A DNA stretch of 64,000 bases from Bacillota bacterium (GTDB lineage: Bacteria; Bacillota; Clostridia; Christensenellales; Aristaeellaceae). Location: contig JAEZQK010000114.1 of the NCBI GenBank assembly GCA_023413135.1, positions 46,749 to 110,748 on the forward strand. The letters run 5' to 3'. Below are positions 16,690 through 25,392 of this stretch, in pieces. Within the stretch, counting starts at the first letter, position 1, and each line of letters starts with the position of its first letter. The translations under genes were made by a program, and so were the position numbers. The notes beneath the pieces were generated by a model. It ran no database searches. It was not told where the DNA came from and saw nothing but the letters and a program-made list of their open reading frames with translations.

Positions 16690-18093
16690 TTATACGCCTT
16701 TTCGCACCTTCTGCCCCTGTGGTGTATCCTCCAATATGTAGCCCAGCGCCTTGATTTCATCCCGCAAGGTGTCGCTCATCTTCCAGTCCTTGTTTTTGCG
16801 GGCGGCGGCGCGCCGGTCCACAAGCTGCTGCACCTCACCGGGCAGGCTGTCTTCCTTTTTCAAGAGCAGGCCCAGCACATCGGTAAGCCCCAGCAGCATG
16901 TCATAAGCAGCCTTTACAGCTCCCTTGGCACTTCCCGCATTCAGCGTCACATTCCCGTCCCGCACCATTTCAAACAGCGCGCCGATGGCGTCCGCCGTGT
17001 TCATGTCGTCATCCATGGCCTGGTCGAAGCGTTCCTGTGCCTTTTGCACCCTTTTCACAAATTCGTTTTCTTCCTGATTCAGCTCCCTGTCCGAAGCAGA
17101 TTGCATCAGGAAAGCAAACTGGTCCCTGGCGGTATACAGGCGGGTCAAGGAAGCGTGGGCCTGGGCGATCATATCCTTGCTGAAGTTGACAGGGCTGCGG
17201 TAATGGGCCGAGAGCATGAACATGCGCACTGCTTCCAGATCATACTGCTGGGCAATATCCCGCACGGTAAAGAAATTGTCCAGCGACTTGCTCATCTTTT
17301 CATTGTCAACATTGATAAAGCCGTTGTGCATCCAGTAGCGGACATACGGCTTTCCCGTAGCCCCTACCGACTGGGCGATCTCATTTTCATGGTGGGGGAA
17401 GAGCAGATCCTTTCCGCCGGTGTGGATATCGATGGTCTCCCCAAGGTATGTCATGGACATGGCGGAGCACTCGATGTGCCAGCCGGGCCGGCCCAAGCCC
17501 CAGGGGCTTTCCCAGGCGGGTTCGCCGGGCTTTTGGGCCTTCCACAGCGCAAAATCCATGGGGTCTTCTTTGTCTGTTTCCACATCCAGCCGCTGGGAGG
17601 CACCGGCCTCCAGGTCACCTAAGTCCTGCCCGCACAGGCAGCCGTAATCAGGAAAAGCTTTTACCCTGTAATATACATCCCCGTTTACCGCATAGGCATA
17701 GCCCTTTGCGATGAGTTTTTCTATGAGGGAAATAATTTGAGGGATATGTTCCGTGGCTTTGGGGTGCACCGTGGCCGGGCGGATCCCAAGCGCCTTGGCG
17801 TCCTCAAAATAGGCGCCGATATACCGCTCCGCCACTTCCTTTACGGTGGTGCCTTCCTCGTTGGCCTTTTGAATCATTCTATCGTCAATATCAGTAAAAT
17901 TTTGCACGAAGGTCACTTCATATCCCTTGTGCTCCAGATACCGGCGCATGACATCAAAAAGAATAAACGGCCTGGCATTTCCAATATGGAAATAGTTATA
18001 TACAGTGGGACCGCAGGCGTATATGCCTACCTTACCCTCTTTCAGTGGGACAAAGGGTTCCTTTTTCCTGGTCTGGCTGTTGTAAATCTGCAT
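16690..18093 (-). CDS. cysS: Cysteinyl-tRNA synthetase
   Basis: A 467-residue class I aminoacyl-tRNA synthetase. FHIGNARP carries the HIGH signature, EKMSKSLDN the KMSKS loop, and zinc ligands appear in YACGPTVYNY and WHIECSAMS. The C-terminal DALR-type helical domain is complete. The start at 18093 has AGGAGG about 5 bases upstream. It lies 29 bp after cysE on the same strand, a standard Firmicute arrangement that links cysteine synthesis with its charging. Confidence 0.98.
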   Translation of the reverse strand: MQIYNSQTRKKEPFVPLKEGKVGIYACGPTVYNYFHIGNARPFILFDVMRRYLEHKGYEVTFVQNFTDIDDRMIQKANEEGTTVKEVAERYIGAYFEDAKALGIRPATVHPKATEHIPQIISLIEKLIAKGYAYAVNGDVYYRVKAFPDYGCLCGQDLGDLEAGASQRLDVETDKEDPMDFALWKAQKPGEPAWESPWGLGRPGWHIECSAMSMTYLGETIDIHTGGKDLLFPHHENEIAQSVGATGKPYVRYWMHNGFINVDNEKMSKSLDNFFTVRDIAQQYDLEAVRMFMLSAHYRSPVNFSKDMIAQAHASLTRLYTARDQFAFLMQSASDRELNQEENEFVKRVQKAQERFDQAMDDDMNTADAIGALFEMVRDGNVTLNAGSAKGAVKAAYDMLLGLTDVLGLLLKKEDSLPGEVQQLVDRRAAARKNKDWKMSDTLRDEIKALGYILEDTPQGQKVRKGV

Positions 18094-18122
18094 GGGCTCC
18101 TCCTTACGCATACGTGCATCAG

Positions 18123-18860
18123 TCATTTCGGCAACATGTCGTCGGTTTCCTCCCGACATCGTTCAGCTTCCACGGGACAGTCGGGAGAATTCCTGCTTAC
18201 GCAGTCATCGCAGCCCAGCGTTTTGGCATGCTCCCGCAAACACATTTCCAAATGGGATAGCCTCGCGATCAATGCTTCCATCCGCTCCTGCACAGGGTCG
18301 GGCAGGTTCACCTGATCCAGGTCCACCTCGCCCTCCTTCAGCGGCTGCTTCTTTCTCACCACGCGGCCGGGGTTGCCCACCACTGTGCAGTTGGGGGGCA
18401 CATCCTTCAAAACGATGGCCCCGGCACCCACCTTGCTGTTGTCACCAATGGTGATAGGGCCCAGTATCTTTGCCCCCGCGCCTATGGTGACGCCGCTTCC
18501 GATATTGGGATGGCGTTTTCCGGTTTCCTTGCCGGTGCCGCCCAGGGTGACGCCCTGATAGATTGTCACGTTGTCGCCGATCACCGCGGTCTCGCCGATC
18601 ACCACACCGTCCCCGTGATCGATGAACAGCCCCTCGCCGATCCTGGCGCCCGGATGTATCTCTATCCCCGTCCTATTCCTGGAATGCTGGCTGATCAGCC
18701 TGGCAAGTAGCAAATGCCCCTTCAGGTAATGCCTGTGCGCCCTGCGGTGGGCGCGAATGGCCTTCAGCCCGGGGTAGCACAAAATCACTTCCAGGCGGCT
18801 CCTGGCCGCCGGGTCTCTTGTCAATACCGCGTCAATATCTTTCCTCCACTGCCCAAACAT
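18123..18860 (-). CDS. cysE: Serine O-acetyltransferase
   Basis: A 245-residue enzyme that makes O-acetylserine, the first step of cysteine synthesis. The N-terminal helical domain (SRLEVILCYPGLKAIRAHR) leads into left-handed beta-helix hexapeptide repeats (GIEIHPGARIGEGLFIDHGDG, TLGGTGKETGKRHPNIG). A C-terminal tail of about 50 residues (from LNLPDPVQERMEALIARL-like sequence) with Cys residues CDDC and CPVEAERC follows, longer than the usual EpsC end. ATG at 18860 is taken; an in-frame GTG at 18869 is possible. Confidence 0.95.
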   Translation of the reverse strand: MFGQWRKDIDAVLTRDPAARSRLEVILCYPGLKAIRAHRRAHRHYLKGHLLLARLISQHSRNRTGIEIHPGARIGEGLFIDHGDGVVIGETAVIGDNVTIYQGVTLGGTGKETGKRHPNIGSGVTIGAGAKILGPITIGDNSKVGAGAIVLKDVPPNCTVVGNPGRVVRKKQPLKEGEVDLDQVNLPDPVQERMEALIARLSHLEMCLREHAKTLGCDDCVSRNSPDCPVEAERCREETDDMLPK

Positions 18861-18929
18861 GGCTGCCACCGGGGCGAAAACCCCTTCTCCTTATGCTCCA
18901 TCGTTTGCTTTCTTATATACGTAAGAGAG

Positions 18930-21002
18930 CTAGGAACTTTCCAAATATTCTTTTTGAAGAAGCGCTTCCTGGCTGTTGAAACATTTTTCCCCCTCATTCC
19001 CGGGAATGCGCTCATACACACCATCCGGTTTTAGAAGCCAGGCCTTGGCCGAATCCCTCTTCTGCAGCGCCATGATGCGCATAATGCGCTCCTGTATCCG
19101 TTCATCCCTGACAGGAAACAGAAGCTCCACGCGCCTGTCCAGGTTCCGCGGCATCCAGTCTGCAGAACTAAGATATATTACCGGCTCACCTGCATTCTCG
19201 AAACGGAAGATGCGGGAATGCTCCAGGAACCTGCCCACAATGGAACGGACCGTGATGCGCTGGCTCACATCCTTTATTCCGGGCTTTAAACAGCATATGC
19301 CGCGAACCATAAGATCGATCTCCACGCCGGCACAGCTTGCCTCATATAGCGCCTTGATCACCACAGGGTCCACCAGGGAATTCATTTTTGCATCGATACG
19401 GGCGGTCAGCCCGCGCTTTGCATTGTCCGTCTCCCTTCTAATCAGGCGCAAAAACTCCGAACGCAGCATACTGGGCGCAGGGATCAAATAATGCATGGGC
19501 GGCGTCTCGGTATAACCTGTTACCAGGTTAAAAAACCGGCTGGCATCGTCCCCCAAATCGGGATCAGCGGTGAGTATACCCATGTCGGTATACAGTTTCG
19601 CCGTAATGTCGTTATAGTTGCCGGTGGCCAGGTGCACATACCGGCGGATGGAATCCTTTTCCCTTCTTACCACAAGCAGTATCTTGCTGTGGGTTTTCAG
19701 GTGCGGAAGACCGTAGACCACATGACAGCCGGCCTTCTCCAGATACTTGCCCCAATGGATGTTGTTTTCCTCGTCAAAGCGGGCCTTGACCTCAAACAGC
19801 GCCGTTACCTGCTTGCCGCTTTGGGCAGCCCGGGCCAATGATTCCACAATGGCCGAATGCCCGCTGACCCTATACAGCGTCTGTTTTATGGCCAGCACAT
19901 TCTCATCCTGTGCCGCTTCCTCCACAAAGCGCTGCACGGGATCAAAGCTGTCGTAAGGGTGATGCATAAACACGTCGCCGCGCTTCACCGCATCAAATAT
20001 CGAAACATCCCTCAGTTCTTCCGGCATTCTGGGAACAAAGGGCACATATTTACAGCGCTCAAAGCCTGGCAGTGAATATAGCTGCTTCAACAAAAAGTCA
20101 AAATTGATAGGCCCCGGGATGCGGTAGATTTCCGTTTCCCCAACCTCAAAGGCATCCTGCAAAAGGGCCAGCATGCGCTCATCCATATCCGGATCGATCT
20201 CCAGGCGGATGGCCGCACCCCACTTGCGCCTTTTCAGGCTTTTTTCAATGGAGGTCAAAAGATCGCTGGCTTCTTCCTCGTCGTATTCCAGATCGGCGTT
20301 GCGGGTGATGCGGTAAGGATGGCAGGCAATGATATGCCGCCCGGAAAACACCTGGGGCAGAAATTGGCGGATGATATCCTCCAGCAGGATAAAGGAAGCG
20401 CCGGGGCCGTCTCCCGGAAGGCGCAGCGCCCTGGGGAACACCGTTGGCACCTGCACTGTAGCAAACTCCGATTTTCTACCGCCGCGGCTTTTTAAAAGTA
20501 TGCCGATATTCAGGCTGCGGCTTTGAAGCAGCGGGAATTTCCTGCTTCCCGCCACCGCCATGGGCGTGATGACAGGAAAGACATCATTGATAAAGAACTG
20601 CTCCGCCCACTTTGCCTGCTCGCCGCTCAATTCCGGCCAGGACAAAAGGGCGAGGCCCGCTTTCCTCAATTCGGGCAAAAGCTCCTCCGCCCACACACGG
20701 TACTGCTCCTGCACCATCAGCCTTGCATTTAGCGCAATAAGCCGCAATTGCTCCCGGGGCTTTAGACCCGCCGGGTCTGGCAGCTTCCAGCCCGCCCGCA
20801 CCTGATCTCGGATGGAGGCTGCCCGGATCATGAAGAATTCGTCCAGGTTGGTGGATACGATGGACAAAAACTTCATCCGCTCGAAAACGGGGTTGTCCGG
20901 ATGCTTTGCCTCCGCCAGCACCCGGCTGTTGAAGGCAAGCCAGCTCATTTCCCGGTTGATATACAATTCTGGCGAATCCAGCGCTCGCCCGCTGTCAGCC
21001 AT
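18930..21002 (-). CDS. ppk1: Polyphosphate kinase 1
   Basis: A 690-residue enzyme that polymerises ATP gamma-phosphate into polyphosphate. N-terminal INREMSWLAFNSRVLAEA, the central MHHPYDSFDPVQRFVEEAA, the phosphohistidine region LKTHSKILLVVRR and YVHLATGNYN are all typical, and the length matches. The start at 21002 follows GGGAAAGGGACGC and gives the standard N-terminus; the longer frame runs across the promoter and hom terminator. It stands alone, 69 bp upstream of cysE, without ppx beside it. Confidence 0.97.
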   Translation of the reverse strand: MADSGRALDSPELYINREMSWLAFNSRVLAEAKHPDNPVFERMKFLSIVSTNLDEFFMIRAASIRDQVRAGWKLPDPAGLKPREQLRLIALNARLMVQEQYRVWAEELLPELRKAGLALLSWPELSGEQAKWAEQFFINDVFPVITPMAVAGSRKFPLLQSRSLNIGILLKSRGGRKSEFATVQVPTVFPRALRLPGDGPGASFILLEDIIRQFLPQVFSGRHIIACHPYRITRNADLEYDEEEASDLLTSIEKSLKRRKWGAAIRLEIDPDMDERMLALLQDAFEVGETEIYRIPGPINFDFLLKQLYSLPGFERCKYVPFVPRMPEELRDVSIFDAVKRGDVFMHHPYDSFDPVQRFVEEAAQDENVLAIKQTLYRVSGHSAIVESLARAAQSGKQVTALFEVKARFDEENNIHWGKYLEKAGCHVVYGLPHLKTHSKILLVVRREKDSIRRYVHLATGNYNDITAKLYTDMGILTADPDLGDDASRFFNLVTGYTETPPMHYLIPAPSMLRSEFLRLIRRETDNAKRGLTARIDAKMNSLVDPVVIKALYEASCAGVEIDLMVRGICCLKPGIKDVSQRITVRSIVGRFLEHSRIFRFENAGEPVIYLSSADWMPRNLDRRVELLFPVRDERIQERIMRIMALQKRDSAKAWLLKPDGVYERIPGNEGEKCFNSQEALLQKEYLESS

Positions 21003-21033
21003 GCGTCCCTTTCCCTTCCTGCATGTTTGTAAC

Positions 21034-21050
21034 AGTATACCATATTTCGA
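21034..21050 (-). promoter_or_regulatory. ppk1 promoter motif shared with radA
   Basis: Minus-strand TCGAAATATGGTATACT matches the radA upstream motif (3217-3201) at 16 of 17 bases. TATACT would be the -10, 32 bp before the start codon. No consensus -35 is visible. Confidence 0.4.
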
Positions 21051-21087
21051 TTCCTTGCGCATGATATTCGCGCAAGCTTTATGCCAG

Positions 21088-21129
21088 CAATAACAAAAAT
21101 GGGCGGGGAGCACACTCTTCCCGCCCATT
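21088..21129 (-). terminator. Intrinsic terminator after hom
   Basis: AATGGGCGGG (21129-21120 read on the minus strand) pairs with CCCGCCCATT (21107-21098), loop of 12, followed by TTTGTTATTG. It lies 14 bp after the hom stop. Confidence 0.85.
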
Positions 21130-21142
21130 GCGCATCTACCGG

Positions 21143-22432
21143 TCAATAGGTGCTTTTGCCCTCTACCCGGATCATGCGGTGGTAGTCCACGATGGCGGGA
21201 TCCAGTTCCCTGAGCGCGGCCAGCATGGCCTGCTCCCTTGCCTTGTGGGTGATGAAAATCAACGGCACATGGCCTGACTCCACCGACTCTTTTTGAAGCA
21301 TGGAAGCAATGGAAACGCCATGCCTTGCAAAACAGCCGGACACTTGGCTCAATACGCCGGGCGCGTCAATGGCGGACATGCGGATGAAATACTCGCTCTC
21401 CCAATCGTCGCTGAAACACAAATCCCTGGGCGGTTGGTTTTCATTGATGAAGGTGGGGTGGGAATGGATGCCATGGGTGGCGGCATGGATGAGGTCGCTG
21501 ACCACGGCGCTTGCGGTAGGCATATCCCCTGCACCCCGGCCCTGGAGCATCATCTCCCGGCAGGCATGGCCGTACAGGTATACCGCATTAAAGGAACCGC
21601 CCACGGAAGATAGCGGATGGGTTTGGGGAATGAAGGTGGGATGCACCCTTGCTTCCACCGTCATGCCATCCTTTTTAGCAATGGCCAGGAGCTTCAGCGT
21701 AAGCCCCATTTCCTTGCCGCAGACGATGTCCATGGCGGTGATCTCCGTGATGCCCTGACAGTATACCTTATCAAAGGGCACCCGGGCATGGAAAGCCAGG
21801 GAGGACATGATGGACAGCTTGTAGGCCGCGTCCAGCCCTTCCACGTCGGAGGCCGGGTCCGGCTCCGCCAACCCCAGGCGCTGGGCATCGTACAGCACGG
21901 ATTCATAGCTCTCGCCGTTTTGCGTCATACGGCTCAAAATATAGTTGGTGGTGCCGTTGATGATGCCCATCAGCTTTGTGATACGGTTGGCCTGCAGCGA
22001 TTCGGTAAGCGTATGGATGATGGGGATGGCTCCGCAGACGCTGGCCTCGTAATATAACCCCATGCCGTTTTCCTGGGCCGCCTTTTGCAGTTCCGGCCAA
22101 TGCAGCGCCACGGCCACCTTGTTTGCGGTGACCACCGTCTTTTTGTTTTGGAGCGCGCAAAGCATATAGTTTGTGGCTGGCTGCTCTCCGCCCATGAACT
22201 CCACCACGATGCTGATCTCCGGATCACATAATACCGCGTCGGGATCGGTAGTCAATACTTCACTGGGCACGCTGGCATGCCGGGATTTATTAAGATCCCG
22301 GACCAAGACCTTCTTGATAATAATTTTGAGATCATTGCGGTGGGCAAGCTCCTGAGCAAAGCCGGAAAGCAGTTCCCACACGCCGCAGCCCACGTTTCCG
22401 CAGCCTAAGAATCCTACCGTCACCGTCTTCAT
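21143..22432 (-). CDS. hom: Homoserine dehydrogenase with ACT domain
   Basis: A 429-residue enzyme reducing aspartate semialdehyde to homoserine (threonine and methionine branch). NAD(P) loop GFLGCGNVGCGV at residues 8-19, the catalytic block GIINGTTNYILSRM and GLAEPDPASDVEGLDAAYK are intact. The C-terminal ACT domain (about 350-425, YFIRMSAIDAPGVLSQVSGCF) is the usual site of threonine feedback. It is last in the ECF S component-coaX-hom operon (12 bp after coaX) and is closed by a terminator. No thrB or thrC adjacent. Confidence 0.97.
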   Translation of the reverse strand: MKTVTVGFLGCGNVGCGVWELLSGFAQELAHRNDLKIIIKKVLVRDLNKSRHASVPSEVLTTDPDAVLCDPEISIVVEFMGGEQPATNYMLCALQNKKTVVTANKVAVALHWPELQKAAQENGMGLYYEASVCGAIPIIHTLTESLQANRITKLMGIINGTTNYILSRMTQNGESYESVLYDAQRLGLAEPDPASDVEGLDAAYKLSIMSSLAFHARVPFDKVYCQGITEITAMDIVCGKEMGLTLKLLAIAKKDGMTVEARVHPTFIPQTHPLSSVGGSFNAVYLYGHACREMMLQGRGAGDMPTASAVVSDLIHAATHGIHSHPTFINENQPPRDLCFSDDWESEYFIRMSAIDAPGVLSQVSGCFARHGVSIASMLQKESVESGHVPLIFITHKAREQAMLAALRELDPAIVDYHRMIRVEGKSTY

Positions 22433-22444
22433 GGCTCTAATCCC

Positions 22445-23212
22445 CTATACGTTTCTTTCATAAATCAGGCGCAGGCCCTTGAGTGTCAGCAAACCGTCCA
22501 GCTTGTCAATCTCCTTGGACTCCGGGGAAATGAGCCGTGCCATACCGCCGGTGGCCACCACGAAAGCCTTGTCGTTGCCGATCTCCTGCTTCATCTTGTG
22601 TATGATATAGTTCACCTGGCCTACATATCCGTAAAAAAGACCGGCCTGCAGGTTTTGAACTGTGGTGCGGCCAATCACGGCATCCGGCCGTACCAGTTCG
22701 AACCTTGGCAGCTTGGCAGCGCCGGACACCAGCGCCTCGCTGGCCAACTTGATGCCGGGGCAGATGCAGCCGCCCAGGAAGGCCCCCTTTTCGTTCACCA
22801 CGCCAAAGGAGGTGGCGGTGCCAAAGTCTATGAAAATGCAGGGCCCGCCATATTGATCATAGGCGGCGACCGCATTGGCGATGCGGTCGCTGCCCAGTTC
22901 CCTGGGGTTTTCATACTTGATGTTGATCCCCGTGCGTATGCCGGGCACCACGGTCATGGGTTCCTTATGGAAATAATTTTGGCACATATGCTCCAGCGTG
23001 AAGTTAATGGTGGGCACCACGCTGGAAATCACAACGCCTTCCACATCCTCCATGGAAAGCCCGGCATGGGCAAATAGGTTGTGGAGCAATATGCCGTATT
23101 CGTCGCTTGTATATGTCTTGCTGGTAGAGACGCGCCAATACTTCACCAATTCCGTCCCGTCAAACAGGGCGGTCTTGATGTTGGTATTGCCTACGTCCAT
23201 GGTAAAAATCAT
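22445..23212 (-). CDS. coaX: Type III pantothenate kinase
   Basis: A 255-residue kinase for the first step of coenzyme A synthesis. The ASKHA-fold phosphate motifs are present: DVGNTNIKTALFDG (residues 6-19), ELGSDRIANAVAAYD and FIDFGTATSFGVV. The start has a GGAG-type site in the 15-bp gap after the upstream S component gene. The pairing with a vitamin transporter subunit supports pantothenate as the imported vitamin. Confidence 0.97.
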   Translation of the reverse strand: MIFTMDVGNTNIKTALFDGTELVKYWRVSTSKTYTSDEYGILLHNLFAHAGLSMEDVEGVVISSVVPTINFTLEHMCQNYFHKEPMTVVPGIRTGINIKYENPRELGSDRIANAVAAYDQYGGPCIFIDFGTATSFGVVNEKGAFLGGCICPGIKLASEALVSGAAKLPRFELVRPDAVIGRTTVQNLQAGLFYGYVGQVNYIIHKMKQEIGNDKAFVVATGGMARLISPESKEIDKLDGLLTLKGLRLIYERNV

Positions 23213-23227
23213 GATGCAAGAACTCCT

Positions 23228-23860
23228 TTAGCGATGCTTTTTAATGGCAGTTACAGCCATCAGGATAGCCGGCGTTAAAATCATGGTTACCAGGGCTTCC
23301 GGGATGCCATTGGGCAGGGCTACCGCATAAAAGAGCAGCCTGCCAGGCGCATTCAAATACTGTCCCAGGTTGGATTCATTGATCTTCTCAATCAAGCCCT
23401 GCCCATGCAGCAGATATAAAGAATACAATACGAAAACCGTATGCATTAGGCTGGCGAAAAAACCTGATATGGCCCAATTCAATCGCCGCATGTTTTTTGT
23501 ATCAGGCAGCAGTTTGCGTAAAAGCAAAGTAATGCCCCAGGCCGCCAGTGGGAAGAGCATTCTTGGCAAGATGGCAACCAGCGGATCCTGAAAGAAGACC
23601 GACAATAGACCGGTAGGAGCGATGTATGCCCTGATCATGCTGGCAAGGCCGAAAACAAAAGCCAGAATGAGCCCGACGACAGGTCCTTCCGCCAACAAGC
23701 CGATGATCACCGGGATATGGGCAAAGGTAGTGGAAATCGGCCCCAAGGTGATCATTCCCAGCGGCGTATACACGAGGATAATGATGAGGGCAGTGAACAT
23801 CGCGGTAATAGTCATCCGTTGGATGTGATCACGAGATAGGTTCCTTTTTGAAATTGTCAT
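23228..23860 (-). CDS. ECF transporter S component, probably for pantothenate
   Basis: A 210-residue integral membrane protein with about six helices. The N-terminal region MITLGPISTTFAHIPVIIG and GLILAFVFGLASMIRAYIAP match the ECF_trnsprt family of substrate-capture subunits, which use a shared energising module (EcfAA'T) coded elsewhere. Being first in an operon with coaX points to pantothenate (PanT-like), which is inference. GGAGGG is 7 bases before the start. A structured leader with a strong promoter precedes it (23861-24013). Confidence 0.85.
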   Translation of the reverse strand: MTISKRNLSRDHIQRMTITAMFTALIIILVYTPLGMITLGPISTTFAHIPVIIGLLAEGPVVGLILAFVFGLASMIRAYIAPTGLLSVFFQDPLVAILPRMLFPLAAWGITLLLRKLLPDTKNMRRLNWAISGFFASLMHTVFVLYSLYLLHGQGLIEKINESNLGQYLNAPGRLLFYAVALPNGIPEALVTMILTPAILMAVTAIKKHR

Positions 23861-23913
23861 GAAAATTCCCTCCGTTCAAGTTCGCTTAGGATACCTGACG
23901 AAACATGTGCTTC

Positions 23914-23976
23914 CCATCGGATTTTTGGACCAGTCCGCCTCGTAAGATGACGGCTTTTGAGGCCCTCCACCGATGG
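23914..23976 (-). ncRNA. Structured 5' leader, candidate riboswitch of the ECF S component operon
   Basis: In the minus-strand RNA, CCAUCGG (23976-23970) pairs with CCGAUGG (23920-23914); inside, UGGA pairs with UCCA and GCCUC with GAGGC, giving three nested helices (16 bp). The helix starts a few bases after the predicted transcription start, and about 50 nt of leader follow before the start codon. I recognise none of the THF, TPP, FMN, cobalamin, preQ1, SAM or pan motif cores in it. Confidence 0.5.
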
Positions 23977-23984
23977 TATATGCC

Positions 23985-24013
23985 ATTATACTTAAGAAAT
24001 GGCATCTTGTAAA
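23985..24013 (-). promoter_or_regulatory. Promoter of the ECF S component-coaX-hom operon
   Basis: Minus-strand TTTACA (24013-24008), 17-base spacer, TATAAT (23990-23985). The start of transcription should fall near 23978, right at the structured leader. Confidence 0.8.
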
Positions 24014-24150
24014 GGAAAAGCGGAAAATTCTGCAATTTTTCTCATGAAGAAAAACAAGGCTTTTCCCTCACGTTTCCCTGTTCCCTCACACCACCACCTC
24101 CCTTCGGATATTGCGAACGTGTCGTATGCGGCTGAACCGCCGTTAACATA

Positions 24151-24177
24151 AAAACAAAGAAGCCCCCTGGTTTTCGG
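24151..24177 (-). terminator. Second terminator downstream of the zinc-ribbon gene
   Basis: Minus-strand GAAGCCC...GGGCTTC followed by TTTGTTTTTATG. It backs up the terminator at 24230-24269. Confidence 0.65.
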
Positions 24178-24229
24178 GCTTCCTTGCCTTATCCATATCG
24201 GAATATTCAGCTTTCAAAAAGCAAAACAA

Positions 24230-24269
24230 TAACAAGGACCCCGCTTCCTTCTAAAACAGGGCCCTTGTG
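24230..24269 (-). terminator. Terminator of the efp/zinc-ribbon gene unit
   Basis: Minus-strand CAAGGGCCC pairs with GGGTCCTTG (9 bp, one G-U), followed by TTATTGTTTT. It begins 10 bp after the stop of the zinc-ribbon gene. Confidence 0.75.
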
Positions 24270-24278
24270 CATGCCACC

Positions 24279-24740
24279 TTACTGATCGTCGTCCTCGTCC
24301 TCGTCGTCATCATCGTCATCCGGCTCGTATTCCGGGAAGACAGGCTTTTTGCAGGCGGGGCAAAGCACATCCTCGTCAAAGTCCACATCGCCGGCGTTGA
24401 ACTCCATCTCATGGCCGCAGTGAGGACAGGCGTAGGAAATGGTTTCCCCATTTTCTTCCTCGTCGTCATGGCCGCCGCGATCTTCGTCGTCTTCCTCTTC
24501 GCCGTCTTCCTCTTCGTCGCCGAAGATCACTTCCTCCATGTCAGCCAGATCGTCGTCGATGCTCTCCACATACTCGTTGAGCTCATCATACGTCTCCTGG
24601 AGCTTTTCCATCTCCTTGGCCACCTCGCCGATCACGTCGATGATCTCCCCAAGAAGCTTGCCTTCGTTGGTTTCCTTGTTCAACTGCATACCTTGCGCCA
24701 AGCCCTTCAGGAAAGAGGCCCGGTCTGTCAGATTGCTCAT
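24279..24740 (-). CDS. Acidic zinc-ribbon protein, CD1247 N-terminal domain family
   Basis: A 153-residue protein in three parts. The N-terminal 60 residues (LTDRASFLKGLAQGMQLNKE, then a helical segment rich in Glu) match the clostridial CD1247 N-terminal domain of unknown function. Next comes a very acidic Asp/Glu linker (about 75-100). The C-terminus has a C4 zinc ribbon (CPHCGHE and CPACKKP) and ends in an almost pure Asp/Glu tail. GGAG lies 8 bases before the start at 24740. It follows efp directly, so the two are probably co-transcribed; a link to translation is only suggested by this. Confidence 0.75.
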   Translation of the reverse strand: MSNLTDRASFLKGLAQGMQLNKETNEGKLLGEIIDVIGEVAKEMEKLQETYDELNEYVESIDDDLADMEEVIFGDEEEDGEEEDDEDRGGHDDEEENGETISYACPHCGHEMEFNAGDVDFDEDVLCPACKKPVFPEYEPDDDDDDEDEDDDQ

Positions 24741-24775
24741 GGTTTTCTCCTTTTTCCGCTTTACGCGGCTTAACA

Positions 24776-25333
24776 TCAGGCGCGTTCCATGTATTCGCCC
24801 ACCCGGGTGTCGATGCGGATGCGGTCGCCGGTGTTGACGAACAGCGGCACCTGCAGGGTGTAGCCGGTTTCCACGGTAGCCGGCTTGTAGGTGGTGGAGG
24901 CGGTGTCGCCTTTGAAGCCGGGCTCGGTATCGGTGACCAGCAGCTCCACAAAGTTGGGCGCTTCCACGGAGAAGGCCGCACCTTTGAAGAAGCGCACGGT
25001 GACATTGGTATTTTCTTTTACGAAGGGGATGGAATCCTCCACCTGGTTCTGATTCAGGGGAAGCTGCTCATAGGATTCCAGGTCCATGAAGTAGTACAGC
25101 CCGCCGTCGTTGTAAAGGTACTGCATTTCCTTTGTTTCGATGATAGCCCTGGGCATTTTGTCAGTGGGGTTGAAGGTGCGTTCCACCACGGCGCCGGTCA
25201 TGACGTTCTTGATCTTGACACGGACAAAGGCAGCGCCCTTGCCAGGCTTCACGTGCTGGAAATCCACAATGTTCCACACGCCTCCGTCCCACTCAATGGT
25301 AATGTTCTTGCGGAATTCGCCAGCAGTAATCAT
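24776..25333 (-). CDS. efp: Elongation factor P
   Basis: A 185-residue three-domain beta-barrel protein that relieves ribosome stalling at proline runs. The modified-lysine loop reads KPGKGAAF with Lys at position 32, as in Bacillus EF-P. KOW and OB domains are complete, and the C-terminal motif GDRIRIDTRVGEYMERA is standard. It lies 59 bp after the M24 peptidase gene, a very common pairing. Confidence 0.98.
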   Translation of the reverse strand: MITAGEFRKNITIEWDGGVWNIVDFQHVKPGKGAAFVRVKIKNVMTGAVVERTFNPTDKMPRAIIETKEMQYLYNDGGLYYFMDLESYEQLPLNQNQVEDSIPFVKENTNVTVRFFKGAAFSVEAPNFVELLVTDTEPGFKGDTASTTYKPATVETGYTLQVPLFVNTGDRIRIDTRVGEYMERA

Positions 25334-25392
25334 TTTTCATTCCTCCATCTTAAGTTGCGTAAGATTATCATGCTAAAGTTTGACCAGCCATA

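Noticed and set aside
23914..23976. Resemblance of GGUGGAGGG to the SAM-I riboswitch core
   Set aside because: The GAUGAA and CGGCAACC blocks and the four-way junction are missing; only a short word matches.
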